Shown here: piece by piece, positions 36,577 through 49,904 of the stretch
Numbering within the stretch: position 1 is the first letter of the stretch
How the letters are laid out: the number at the start of each line of letters is the position of its first letter
Source of the DNA: Paenibacillus methanolicus
GTDB lineage: Bacteria > Bacillota > Bacilli > Paenibacillales > Paenibacillaceae
Assembly: GCF_008124765.1 (NCBI RefSeq)
Contig: NZ_VNHS01000012.1
Location: 248,001 to 312,000, forward strand
DNA length: 64,000 nucleotides
Reading direction: 5' to 3'
Position numbers and translations under genes: made by a program
Notes under the pieces: model-generated
Seen by the model: the letters and a program-made list of their open reading frames with translations, nothing else
Told to the model about the DNA's origin: nothing
The model's database searches: none

Positions 36577-36927
36577 TTCCTTTTGCTATAGTTAGGCTGT
36601 ATGAAAGTCCGAAACTGACATCTTTCGTAAAAGATCTCTTATCACAATCATAAAAAGAATAAATTGATATCGCAATGGGGGGATGGTATTATCATATAAA
36701 TACAAAATTTGCGCATTGGATGTTTGAACTGCGGCACATCGAAGCGATAAAGCGAGATTCCGTACAATCAACATCTGTAGAGCCGGAATGTTCGTGCTCT
36801 CGAAGATGCGGAAACGGTCGAGGTTGCACTCCTTTTCCATTGTAAGCGATTGTGCTTCTAAATTGAAGCGTAAGGCCGTCATGATTTACGTTTGCACAAA
36901 AATCTTCTGATAGAAAGGTTGCACGCA
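36577..36927. other. AT-rich region between the divergent esterase and gltB genes
   Basis: Contains both ribosome binding sites and several weak promoter-like hexamers, e.g. TTGAAG at about 36862 with TTACGT 17 bp on. A 14-mer resembling a cre site lies near 36841. Nothing stronger was seen. Confidence 0.35.
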
Positions 36928-41532
<4,605 letters not shown>

Positions 41533-41556
41533 TACGTTAGAGTAGGTGTGAAGTAA

Positions 41557-41614
41557 ACCTCTAAGGGATACGTACAGCAAAATCGCTGTGTGAATCTCTT
41601 AGAGGTCTTTTTGT
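41557..41614 (+). terminator. Terminator of gltB
   Basis: ACCTCTAAG/CTTAGAGGT arms around a smaller ACAGC...GCTGT stem, then T5. Confidence 0.8.
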
Positions 41615-41637
41615 TGGTAATGGGTAATTCATCCGCA

Positions 41638-41916
41638 CTAGATTCGGAAGGAGAGAAGCCTCGTATTTAGATATATCAATAGGATAGGAGGAGGTAATTT
41701 AATAGTCTTCTGGCTTAAATAATGTGGGATAAACGATTCGAAGAAATCCAAACAAATCGCAAAAATAGCCGTGGAAACATCATTATATTGTACAGGTTTG
41801 ACTAATTCTTTAAAGGAAAGCCATCTATCATCTTTGTGGTCGTAGGCTGGAAGGGGAGAATAAAGCAAAGCTTTGTCGATTAGGGTCATGTCTGCTTTGA
41901 TGAAGCGGATCGACAA
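41638..41916 (-). CDS. Unrecognised small ORF, possibly a gene remnant
   Basis: A TTG-initiated frame of 92 codons (or 83 from an internal ATG) with low GC, unlike the gltB side. The translation has plausible globular composition (Y-S-P-L-P-A-Y-D-H-K-D-D-R-W-L-S-F, then a hydrophobic helix), but there is no ribosome binding site and no family is recognised. It may be a decayed gene end; low confidence. Confidence 0.25.
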   Translation of the reverse strand: MSIRFIKADMTLIDKALLYSPLPAYDHKDDRWLSFKELVKPVQYNDVSTAIFAICLDFFESFIPHYLSQKTIKLPPPILLIYLNTRLLSFRI

Positions 41917-42053
41917 TTGTTCTAAATTGTATCCGTAGTTAGAACTATTTCGTCACCAATCAATTGCCTCTATACTTGGCATTAAGTGGTGGTTTGGCCG
42001 CTTTCAGTAGACAACAGATGGCCACTGGCAAAATGTAAAGGAGGATCGAATCA

Positions 42054-43517
42054 ATGAATTTCGTTCCCAAGTCAATTTACTGGTGGTGTATCGCATGGCT
42101 AGCAACCTTTATGATGTTTGTTATGGTTGTGACTCCAGCTACAGCAGAACTAGGTACAGGAGGTCCGGAGAATGCAGTCATCGCAATGGTGCCCGGCAAT
42201 ATTATCGATTTCGATCTGAATCGGATCTTATATAAACGCGAAGAAATGCTCTATATCAGAGATCGAGCTAATCAGAAGGATGTGAACATTCCTCTGTCTA
42301 CCGGGGCTGTAAGCAGTAAATTAACGGCAAACGGTGCGATCTTTCAGGCTAACTCCAATATCAACGTCTGGGAAGTTTCGGGGGGCGTGAAAACGATCGC
42401 GACCAATACGGGCGATTTATTCAGCGGCTCTCGGAACTATGCCGTATTCAGTACGCGAACCTTGGGGAGAACGGCATACGAAATCTGGCTGTACAATTTA
42501 ATAGAAGGCACCTTTCATAATGTGTCTGCTAACAATCGCCATAATGCCGGCCAAGATTTTGCAACCGTATCCAATGACGGTCACCTGATGTATAAGAATG
42601 AAACCGACGAACTCATTGCCTATTACGACGGCGTCACGACAAAAACCTCCTATCATTTACCGGGAGATGAAACAGACGCCTTCTACCATGGCCATGCAAC
42701 CGATGGCATTCAGCTTGTGTTTAAACATTGGTTAGCAGACTCCAACGTAAATTCGTTGAATATATATAGGGACGGAATCGAACAGCAACTAGATGTCTTC
42801 CATGATGATATCAGGGATTATCGTGTTAATAACGGGTGGTTGGCTTATGTGTCGAACCGCCGCTCTACCGACGGAATCGTCTTGATGGCCCCTACAGGGA
42901 CGAAGTTGAACATTCCATTCCCTAATTCTGAAACGAACATCAGATATCTCTCTGACAGCGGAGATATTGTTTTCAGTGATGACCAGCATCTATGGTATAC
43001 AGGGGCGGAGATGAACGGGAGGCTTGTGTTGCTAGCCCAGGATGACTTCGGCATGTTTGAATTCGAGAGCTATCCGTTCTTGAAAATGGAGGACGGCCAC
43101 CGGTACGGATTTATAGGGAGCAATCTCTATCGGTTTACTCCTGAACGTTCTTCACTCGTACTAAATCCAGCGCAAGGCACAGTCGGATTCGATCCCAAGT
43201 CGCTTGCGCGAAAAGTAAGTGAAGGCAGTGCTACCCTATATTTTGACGTCTACCGGGATGGCAGCACGTTAGGCGAATTAACCGTTAACTACACGACCAA
43301 GGCCAAAACGGCGACTGCCAATATGGATTTTAAGCCGGTCGAAGGATCAATAACCTTTAAAAGCGGCATGCGCAAAGCAGTCATTCAAATTCGGTTGATT
43401 AATGATACGGTACAAGAGCGAGATGAATCCTTTGCTGTGAAGTTATTGGGACAGGCCGAACAGATACAGGACAAGATAAAAGCTACGGCCAACGTAATCA
43501 TAAAAGACAATGATTAA
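42054..43517 (+). CDS. Secreted beta-propeller-like protein with C-terminal Calx-beta domain
   Basis: A 487-residue exported protein with AAAGGAGG before the ATG. Signal peptide 1-32 (A-T-A-E). Residues 40-370 carry repeating beta motifs (I-L-Y-K-R-E, L-M-Y-K-N-E-T-D-E-L, W-L-A-Y-V-S-N, L-S-D-S-G-D-I-V-F) suggesting a beta-propeller; residues 380-487 match a Calx-beta domain (V-S-E-G-S-A-T-L-Y-F-D-V-Y-R, L-I-N-D-T-V-Q-E-R-D-E-S-F), which typically binds Ca2+ in adhesion proteins. Paralogue of the gene at 44204-45907. A surface or matrix protein is likely; no enzymatic motif seen. Confidence 0.78.
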   Translation: MNFVPKSIYWWCIAWLATFMMFVMVVTPATAELGTGGPENAVIAMVPGNIIDFDLNRILYKREEMLYIRDRANQKDVNIPLSTGAVSSKLTANGAIFQANSNINVWEVSGGVKTIATNTGDLFSGSRNYAVFSTRTLGRTAYEIWLYNLIEGTFHNVSANNRHNAGQDFATVSNDGHLMYKNETDELIAYYDGVTTKTSYHLPGDETDAFYHGHATDGIQLVFKHWLADSNVNSLNIYRDGIEQQLDVFHDDIRDYRVNNGWLAYVSNRRSTDGIVLMAPTGTKLNIPFPNSETNIRYLSDSGDIVFSDDQHLWYTGAEMNGRLVLLAQDDFGMFEFESYPFLKMEDGHRYGFIGSNLYRFTPERSSLVLNPAQGTVGFDPKSLARKVSEGSATLYFDVYRDGSTLGELTVNYTTKAKTATANMDFKPVEGSITFKSGMRKAVIQIRLINDTVQERDESFAVKLLGQAEQIQDKIKATANVIIKDND

Positions 43518-44203
43518 ACGGAGACATGGATTATGATTGGCTTGTTTCAAAGATAACCGGAATGAACGGACGCCTGATGCAGGTATCCGTTCATTTTTCG
43601 GATTCGACAAAAAATGAGATGTAATTCCGCAGTTAGCACTATTCTATAACCTGACGGACAATTCTATAATTGGTTTGTCATCCCCAATGTTGAGGATGAA
43701 TAAGCTTCCCTGCCTCGACTGCGACGAAAGGCACGGATAAGAGGTCTGTTTAGGTGATGGAAGTGAAGACGAAGAAGTTGGTCATCCACGCCAAGCTGGG
43801 TGCTATAGGGGGGGGGGGGGCGCGCAACGAATTCGACAAAAAAGACGTAGAATACACCGTTACGAGGACTCATATCTTAACAAGGAATGAAGTAGACGAG
43901 CGAATTGATTCCCAATCCTGCTCGACTAAGGCCGAATACGACCCTCTGTAAATGAAATGGCCTTAAGCACATCGCATCTATCCCCTTCTTCTCGCCTCTA
44001 ATCGGTTTGTCGCTTCCTATTCCGCATTTTCGCTTCAAGAACCTTTCCGCACGCATTCATCCAAACAGGAGTTTTGTTGTTACATGGTTTGAGTAATTGG
44101 ATAAATCCATTTAGCCTACATCGTGGGACGGCATGTTAGGAAATGACTGATAGTACAAGGGCAGCTTATTTCCTAGTAGGAAGACAATAGAGGAGGATCG
44201 ACC
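43518..44203. other. Intergenic region between the two paralogues
   Basis: 686 bp, AT-rich. Holds a 13-G tract (43808-43820), two copies of ATTCGACAAAAAA (near 43603 and 43831) and an open frame of 65 codons running through the G tract that lacks a good ribosome binding site and is not called as a gene. The end carries AGAGGAGG for the next gene. Confidence 0.5.
43808..43820 (+). repeat. Homopolymer of 13 G
   Basis: An uninterrupted G13 tract in an otherwise AT-rich intergenic stretch. Could be hypermutable or an assembly length error. Confidence 0.8.
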
Positions 44204-45907
44204 ATGCAAGCCAAGCTATTACCCGTTTACCGATGGCTTATCGTCATAATCGCACTCTCGTTGACGATGACGGGCCTTATTTTGCCGGCCAAAGCCGCAG
44301 ACGAAACCGAGTCGCACTATGTCGTCGTAGACACGATTGTTGGGAAAATTTTGGATTTCGACGACAATCGTATCCTTTATAATGGCGGAGACGGCTTATA
44401 TGTAAAGAATCGCCAGAATCAAACCACAGTGTACGTGGGGGGAGCAGCATCGAATGGCGCGCTTGCTGCTGACGGCGTATTTTATACAGCAGGCGGATAT
44501 GCCTATTTTCGGGGGAGAGATAACGCGAACGTTCAGGTCGCTAGTTCGACAGGACTGCTTTTTGCGAAGTCGCGGGACTATGTGGCGTTTACGACGAAGA
44601 TTCCGCAAAGTACGGCATACCACATCCAGCTATTCAATCGGAAGGACAACAACTTGCGGAATGTGTCCGCGCAAAACGGGTATAAGGCCAAGAAAGACTT
44701 TGCCACGTTGTCTAATGACGGTCGGTTGATGTATAAAAACGAAGCCAACGAAATCATAGCTTACCGGGAGGGTCAGACGGTCAAAACACCTTATGTTTTT
44801 ATGACAGACGAGTCATCGCGCGGTCATATGACAGACGGCATTCAGGTGGTTTTTAAACAATGGCTGACCGACTTGGATTTGAATTCGCTCAATCGCTATC
44901 AGGGCGGACATGAAGAACGACTCTATGTATTTAATGATGATATCAATGATTTCCAAGTGAATAACGGCTGGCTGGCATACGTATCGAACGACCCTGCTGG
45001 CGATGGGATCGTGCTGATCGCCCCAGAAGGTAACAAGCGGAAAATTCCTTACCCGAGCTATCCATCGACGATCGCTTATTTATCCGATACCGGAGATTTG
45101 ATTATCAAAGATGATTACAGCATGTACTATACGAATTTCGAAATGAACGGACGGTTGGTGACGCTAAGCAACAGCAGCAGCCTTTATGACTATCATTTCG
45201 AAGTTATACCGTTTAGGAAAATGGCAGACGGAAAATTGTACGGCTTCAAGGGAAATACGCTTTATCGGTTTGTGCCTGAATCCGAAGGGCCGCCGCCAGA
45301 CATTCCCGTCGAAAGCGTATCGTTGGATAAAACAACATTGGAGCTGTACGGCAGCAATATTTCCGCGCAATTGACGGCGACGGTGCTTCCAACTAATGCC
45401 AGCAACCGTCAGGTGGTTTGGAAGTCGGATAATCCCGACATCGTCATGGTGAAGGATGCCGCTTCAGGAGTCATTACAAGCATGAATAAAGGGACGACAA
45501 AAATCGTCGCCATGGCGGCGGACGGTCGGGTTACAGCGGATTGCACGGTAACGGTAACCGATCCTCAGGGCAAAGTTCAGTTTGATCCCGGCAGCTTGGT
45601 AAAGGCAGTGAAGGAGAGTGACGGGAATATCTATGCGACCGTCTATCGCATTGGCGGGAGCCAAGGAGAGTTGTCCATTCCATATACGACGAAGTCGGAT
45701 ACCGCCGCCTCTTATCTTGATTTTACGCCTGCAGCCGGTATACTAACATTTCGCGACGGACAGACAATGGCCACCATCAGTATTTCTATCATCAATGACA
45801 AGGTGAAAGAGAGAATGGAGTCGTTCTCGTTGAAATTAGCCGCGCCGTCAGCTCTTGTAACCCCGGAAACCGGCACGACTTTTTATCTCATTCATGATGA
45901 TGATTAA
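44204..45907 (+). CDS. Secreted beta-propeller-like protein with Big_2 and Calx-beta domains
   Basis: A 567-residue exported protein; signal peptide 1-31 (A-K-A-A). Residues 40-360 align with the upstream paralogue (L-M-Y-K-N-E-A-N-E-I-I-A-Y, M-T-D-G-I-Q-V-V-F-K-Q-W-L-T-D, N-N-G-W-L-A-Y-V-S-N). It differs by an inserted bacterial Ig-like Big_2 domain at about 365-450 (V-S-L-D-K-T-T-L-E-L, W-K-S-D-N-P-D-I-V, G-T-T-K-I-V-A), before the shared Calx-beta end (455-567). Ribosome binding site AGAGGAGGATCGA resembles that of the first copy. Tandem duplication followed by domain gain is the simplest reading. Role: probably cell-surface adhesion. Confidence 0.8.
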   Translation: MQAKLLPVYRWLIVIIALSLTMTGLILPAKAADETESHYVVVDTIVGKILDFDDNRILYNGGDGLYVKNRQNQTTVYVGGAASNGALAADGVFYTAGGYAYFRGRDNANVQVASSTGLLFAKSRDYVAFTTKIPQSTAYHIQLFNRKDNNLRNVSAQNGYKAKKDFATLSNDGRLMYKNEANEIIAYREGQTVKTPYVFMTDESSRGHMTDGIQVVFKQWLTDLDLNSLNRYQGGHEERLYVFNDDINDFQVNNGWLAYVSNDPAGDGIVLIAPEGNKRKIPYPSYPSTIAYLSDTGDLIIKDDYSMYYTNFEMNGRLVTLSNSSSLYDYHFEVIPFRKMADGKLYGFKGNTLYRFVPESEGPPPDIPVESVSLDKTTLELYGSNISAQLTATVLPTNASNRQVVWKSDNPDIVMVKDAASGVITSMNKGTTKIVAMAADGRVTADCTVTVTDPQGKVQFDPGSLVKAVKESDGNIYATVYRIGGSQGELSIPYTTKSDTAASYLDFTPAAGILTFRDGQTMATISISIINDKVKERMESFSLKLAAPSALVTPETGTTFYLIHDDD

Positions 45908-46094
45908 CTGATGTAAGTTATTCTTACGCAAACCATGGATTATGCTTGTAGTTCTCCTAATATGCGACAAAAATAGATCGAAAATGGCGAGAAATGTCCC
46001 GATGCTTCGACACAATCCGTATCTTAAATAACGTATAATGCAGGAAGAGCTTAGCGAGAATGCATATGTTACGAAACGGAGAGTAGGAGATTTT

Positions 46095-46244
46095 ATGACG
46101 ACGTTGGCAAGTCGGGAACTCCCGAAAATGAAGGCGGAGTCCGACCGGATCAGCCTTGATGTACGTGTACTGCTTGCTCAACTGGGGTTGCTGGATAGAT
46201 GGGAAATGTCGCAAGCGCCACTTGACGTTCCGCCTCGCGGTTAA
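46095..46244 (+). CDS. Small hypothetical protein 1 (49 aa)
   Basis: ATG with AGGAG 5 nt upstream and a TATAAT at 46034-46039 about 55 bp before it. The product is charged and helical (L-P-K-M-K-A-E-S-D-R-I-S-L-D-V-R-V-L-L-A), ending P-L-D-V-P-P-R-G. No signal peptide or known domain. It shares only the pattern L-L-x-Q-L-G-L with the next small gene. Called on initiation signals; function unknown. Confidence 0.45.
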   Translation: MTTLASRELPKMKAESDRISLDVRVLLAQLGLLDRWEMSQAPLDVPPRG

Positions 46245-46393
46245 GCCGGTTTCTACTCTTGAACTTTAGCATTAGATCATCTCGTCCCCGACATGCCAAG
46301 CCATACTCCCATTATTATTGACAAGAACGATACTTATAAGGTAGTTAAATAGCATGAAGGATGGAATCGAGAAGAGAAAAAGAGGAGCTGGAG

Positions 46394-46546
46394 AATGGGA
46401 AACCGTCAGGGAACTGAAATGGATAACAGAAAGACTGAGATTTGTATTTTTACGCTTGTGGAACAACTCGGTTTAGATCAGAGTAAGTTGCCGGAGGAAT
46501 TTGTCCCTAACCAAATAAATGCTAGCGGAATGGGAATAGAACCATA
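46394..46546 (+). CDS. Small hypothetical protein 2 (50 aa)
   Basis: ATG with GAGGAG 7 nt upstream; 50 codons ending inside the left arm of a terminator hairpin. The middle reads I-F-T-L-V-E-Q-L-G-L-D-Q-S-K-L-P-E-E-F, an amphipathic helix. TTGACA at 46318-46323 may be its -35. Convergent with the XRE regulator gene. Unknown function; possibly a regulatory peptide because of location, but nothing in the sequence proves that. Confidence 0.45.
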
Positions 46547-46576
46547 GCCGATGTAAACCGGCTATGGTTCTATTCG
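46538..46576. terminator. Hairpin between small gene 2 and the XRE gene
   Basis: AGAACCATAGCCG/CGGCTATGGTTCT perfect 13-bp stem, loop of 8; the left arm contains the stop codon of the small gene. Serves both directions. Confidence 0.8.
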
Positions 46577-46587
46577 TCTAGCGGTAT

Positions 46588-46956
46588 TCATTTCATCATG
46601 CGCTCGGCCCGCACAAATGCGATGAACCGACGCGCTTCCTCGGGTGAAAGTTTCATTCCGTCAATTGTGAGATCATATTTATCGAGAAGTTCTTCGTCAG
46701 ACAGCTCGAGCTGGTCAACGAATTCTTTAATCGGTTCGTCTAGGGTCATTTGCGGCGAGTTCGTTCGGCCTACAAGATAATCAACGGACACGTGGAACAG
46801 ATTAGCGAACTTTAGCAAGGTTTCGCTATCGGGTTCCCTGCGGTTTTTCTCATAATGCGACAGAGCTGCCCGCGAGATCCCCAGAGACGCGGATGTCTGT
46901 TCCTGCGTCCACCCCCGATCCTCCCTCAATTTCGCAATTCGGCTGCCAATATTCAT
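46588..46956 (-). CDS. XRE-family helix-turn-helix regulator
   Basis: A 122-residue protein with an N-terminal HTH (about 5-60: L-R-E-D-R-G-W-T-Q-E-Q, L-G-I-S-R-A-A-L-S-H-Y-E-K-N-R-R-E-P, F-H-V-S-V-D-Y-L-V-G-R) and an acidic helical C-terminus likely for dimerisation or partner binding (as in SinR-type proteins). AGGAGG precedes the ATG. It is divergent from the EPS cluster and its upstream region contains two copies of the EPS dyad, so it is the best local candidate for the EPS regulator. That link is inference from position. Confidence 0.9.
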   Translation of the reverse strand: MNIGSRIAKLREDRGWTQEQTSASLGISRAALSHYEKNRREPDSETLLKFANLFHVSVDYLVGRTNSPQMTLDEPIKEFVDQLELSDEELLDKYDLTIDGMKLSPEEARRFIAFVRAERMMK

Positions 46957-46996
46957 ACAACGCCTCCTAAATTACTGCTCGTTCTTTCATATTAAT

Positions 46997-47010
46997 ACGA
47001 AACGCTTACA
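46997..47010 (-). promoter_or_regulatory. Candidate CcpA (cre) site
   Basis: On the minus strand TGTAAGCGTTTCGT fits the cre consensus T-G-W-A-A-R-C-G-Y-T-W-N-C-W at 13 of 14 positions. It lies 41-54 bp before the XRE start, where it could place the regulator, or the divergent EPS genes, under carbon control. A second dyad, TGCGACGAAATGTCGCA at 47022-47038, lies next to it. Confidence 0.45.
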
Positions 47011-47064
47011 ATTGCATTGAATGCGACGAAATGTCGCAAACATGAAAAATACGGGGAATTCATA

Positions 47065-47122
47065 TTGACTTGTTACGTTCTGTATCGTAAAGTTAAAGCG
47101 TGTATCCGTTACGTTTTGTATC
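47065..47122 (+). promoter_or_regulatory. EPS promoter 1 with two 15-bp operator-like dyads
   Basis: TTGACT (47065-47070), 17-bp spacer, TAAAGT (47088-47093). GTTACGTTCTGTATC (47072-47086) fills the spacer; a second copy GTTACGTTTTGTATC lies at 47108-47122, centres 36 bp apart. The same dyad in the same position occurs at two other promoters of the cluster. Confidence 0.7.
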
Positions 47123-47290
47123 AAGTTATGATATAGCATTAACGTTTCCTAACTAACCTATACCATAACAGCCGCCGGTTCTCTTTGTACAGGTTGGTTA
47201 TGAACAAAATTGAATCGGCAGTCCATTCCTTAACGTTGACAATGCAGAGACGTCGCCAAAATTCCGAGATTCGGTTGAGTGGGAGATAAG

Positions 47291-48403
47291 ATGATAAAAA
47301 CCGTTTACATTAATGGTCGTTTTTTGAGCCAGCAAATTACTGGCGTTCAACGATATGCAATCGAATTGGTTAAAGCCTTGGACGCATTACTGGAGGCGGG
47401 GGACTTAAGTGCTGCAGGCATGGAGTTCGTGCTGGTCACCACCCAGGACATCAAAACAGAGTTGCGATTGTCCCGTATTAAGACCGTCAAAATCGGCAAA
47501 CGCTCCGGACATGCGTGGGAGCAGCTTGAACTGCCGCGGTTCGCGAAAAACGGACTTTTGATCAACCTTTGCAATTCGGCGCCGCTCTTTAAGAAACAGC
47601 AGATCCTGACCATTCATGACGCAGCTGTCTTCCTGCCGAGCAACACCTACTCCAAAGCCTATGTCTTATGGTATAAGCTCATGTATAAAAGGCTGCGCAG
47701 GACGTTGCGAAAAGTAATTACCGTGTCCGAATTTTCCAAGCGCGAGTTAATGAAATATTGCGGTTTTCGGGAAAATAGCATAGCCGTCATTTACGAGGGT
47801 AAGGAGCATATTCTCGGTGTTGGCAAGAATGACGCCGTATTGGAGAAGTTTAAGCTAAAGAAGGGCAACTATGTTCTGGCCGTAAGCAGCATGAGCCCTA
47901 ATAAGAACTTTAAGACGATTGCAAACGCGATCGAATTAATGGGCGATATCGATTTCGAAATCGTTATTGCTGGCGGTGCCAATCCGAAAGTTTTCAAGGA
48001 TGCCGATTTTGAGTTTTCGCCGAAGGTTAAATATATTGGCTATATCAGCGACGAAGAACTAAAGACGCTGTTCGAGAATGCAGGCTGCTTTATTTACCCG
48101 TCCTTCTATGAAGGATTCGGCCTACCGCCGCTTGAAGCTATGGCATGCGGCTGTCCCGTCATTGTCTCGAATGCGGCCTCCATCCCTGAGGTGTGCGGCG
48201 ATGCGGTTGTATATTGCGATCCGTACAGCGTGAAGGACGTGGCAGAGAAGGTCGTGATGCTCATGAACGATGAAAATCTTAAGCAGTCGCTGAAAGAGAA
48301 GGGACGCGTGAGGGCGGAATCATTCAGTTGGTACACGACCGCGCTTGAATCCTTTCATGTATGCCAGGAGGTATTAAAACATGAAAATCGCAGTTATTCA
48401 TGA
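47291..48403 (+). CDS. GT4-family glycosyltransferase
   Basis: About 370 residues, GT-B fold. N-terminal acceptor half with [15 protein letters not shown] and I-T-V-S-E-F-S-K; C-terminal donor half with the retaining E-x7-E motif in [18 protein letters not shown]. Probably a mannosyl- or rhamnosyl-type transferase adding a sugar to the lipid-linked EPS unit. ATG 47291 has GGGAG 5 nt upstream; GTG 47279 is less suitable. First gene of the cluster, overlapping the next by 23 bp. Confidence 0.9.
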   Translation: MIKTVYINGRFLSQQITGVQRYAIELVKALDALLEAGDLSAAGMEFVLVTTQDIKTELRLSRIKTVKIGKRSGHAWEQLELPRFAKNGLLINLCNSAPLFKKQQILTIHDAAVFLPSNTYSKAYVLWYKLMYKRLRRTLRKVITVSEFSKRELMKYCGFRENSIAVIYEGKEHILGVGKNDAVLEKFKLKKGNYVLAVSSMSPNKNFKTIANAIELMGDIDFEIVIAGGANPKVFKDADFEFSPKVKYIGYISDEELKTLFENAGCFIYPSFYEGFGLPPLEAMACGCPVIVSNAASIPEVCGDAVVYCDPYSVKDVAEKVVMLMNDENLKQSLKEKGRVRAESFSWYTTALESFHVCQEVLKHENRSYS

Positions 48404-49538
48404 TTGGCTGGTCACCTACGCGGGATCGGAACGGGTATTGGAGCAAATTTTGAACGCATATCCCGATGCGGATATTTTTACGGTTGTCGACCATTTAAAG
48501 CCGGAAGAACGAGGCTTCATTAAGAATAAGCGGACTCATACTTCGTTCATTCAGAAATTACCGATGTCCAAGAAGTTGTATCGGCATTATCTGCCTCTTA
48601 TGCCGCTCGCCATCGAACAGTTTGATCTCTCCGAATACGATGTGGTGATTTCCAGCTCCCATGCGGTGGCCAAAGGGGTTATTACGGGACCCAATCAGCT
48701 CCATATTTCCTATGTACATACGCCGATCAGGTATGCTTGGGATTTGCAGCATCAGTACTTAAGGGAGTCGGGCATGACAAAGGGTCTGAAGAGCATGGTC
48801 ACCCGATGGTTATTACATAATATCCGCTTGTGGGATTACCGTACCTCCAACGGCGTGAACTCGTTCTTGTCCAACTCGAAGTATATCTCGAAACGAATCT
48901 GGAAGGCCTATCGGCGCGAATCGGAGGTCATCTATCCGCCGGTCGATGTGGAGGCTTTCGATTTTTACCCGGACAAGGAAGAGTATTACTTTACGGCTTC
49001 GCGGATGGTACCGTACAAAAAGATGGACTTAATCGTAGAGGCGTTCGCTCAGATGCCAGACAAACGGCTTATCGTCATCGGAGATGGGCCGGATATGAAA
49101 AAAATCGCCAGTAAAGCAGGGCCAAATGTCGAGTTGATGGGCTATCAGAAGTTTCAAACCCTGAAGATGCACATGAGCCAGGCAAAAGCGTTTGTCTTTG
49201 CGGCAGAAGAGGATTTCGGCATTACGCCGGTGGAAGCGCAAGCCTGCGGGACGCCTGTCATCGCCTTTGGCAAGGGGGGCGCTTTGGAGACGGTGAAAGG
49301 GCTGGACACTTACAGTGAGCCGACGGGTGTTTTCTTCTACGAGCAAAGTGTAGAGGCGATCGTGGAGTCCGTGAACCGATTTGAGGCTCGAAGCGCTGAA
49401 ATTAAACCTATTTATTGCCGAAATAATTCCCTTTCCTTCTCGAATGAACGTTTTATCGCCGAGTTTAAAGCACATGTCGAGCGAGAGTACTGCCAGTTTG
49501 CGGCTGCTGAGATGCCCGTTAAGGTGTTGGCCCTATAA
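48381..49538 (+). CDS. GT4-family glycosyltransferase (WbaZ-like mannosyltransferase)
   Basis: 385 residues with [14 protein letters not shown] near the N-terminus, Y-V-H-T-P-I-R-Y-A-W-D in the acceptor half and a donor half ending E-E-D-F-G-I-T-P-V-E-A-Q-A-C-G-T-P-V. This pattern is that of WbaZ/RfbZ-type transferases, often mannosyl. Cytosolic, working on undecaprenyl-linked intermediates. AGGAGG lies within the end of the previous gene. Confidence 0.9.
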   Translation: MKIAVIHDWLVTYAGSERVLEQILNAYPDADIFTVVDHLKPEERGFIKNKRTHTSFIQKLPMSKKLYRHYLPLMPLAIEQFDLSEYDVVISSSHAVAKGVITGPNQLHISYVHTPIRYAWDLQHQYLRESGMTKGLKSMVTRWLLHNIRLWDYRTSNGVNSFLSNSKYISKRIWKAYRRESEVIYPPVDVEAFDFYPDKEEYYFTASRMVPYKKMDLIVEAFAQMPDKRLIVIGDGPDMKKIASKAGPNVELMGYQKFQTLKMHMSQAKAFVFAAEEDFGITPVEAQACGTPVIAFGKGGALETVKGLDTYSEPTGVFFYEQSVEAIVESVNRFEARSAEIKPIYCRNNSLSFSNERFIAEFKAHVEREYCQFAAAEMPVKVLAL

Positions 49539-49904
49539 TCGAATGGGTGTTAGGGTCTTACGTTTTCAATCTAAGCGTAAGATCCAATCCCTACCAACCG
49601 TATCCGCTTATTCATCCCCCCCCCAATCCCCGATCATCGCCCCCTCCTTAATGAAAGCGCATTCAATCAGCTTGATTCCAGCAAGACCGGATAGCTATGC
49701 ATACCTGCTTTATGGAGGTGTAAACCGGAAGTTAGCTTGAAGACTTTGGAATTTCAATAGGAAGGAACTCGGCGTTGGGTTTTCGGATCGGGGAAGTTTC
49801 TGATCATGCTTTTGGTGGGTAATGATTGATATCTATATCCATGCATGGCGATGTCGGACAGGCTGCATTACGATTTTACTTCATCTAAAGAGGAGAATAC
49901 ACAT
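49539..49904. other. Intergenic region before the LRR gene
   Basis: 366 bp with a weak CTTACG/CGTAAG hairpin near 49558-49583 and a run of nine C around 49616-49624. No convincing terminator, promoter or gene. Confidence 0.4.

Noticed and set aside
43754-43951. 65-codon frame through the G13 tract
   Set aside because: Poor start context and no similarity; kept only as a note on the intergenic region.
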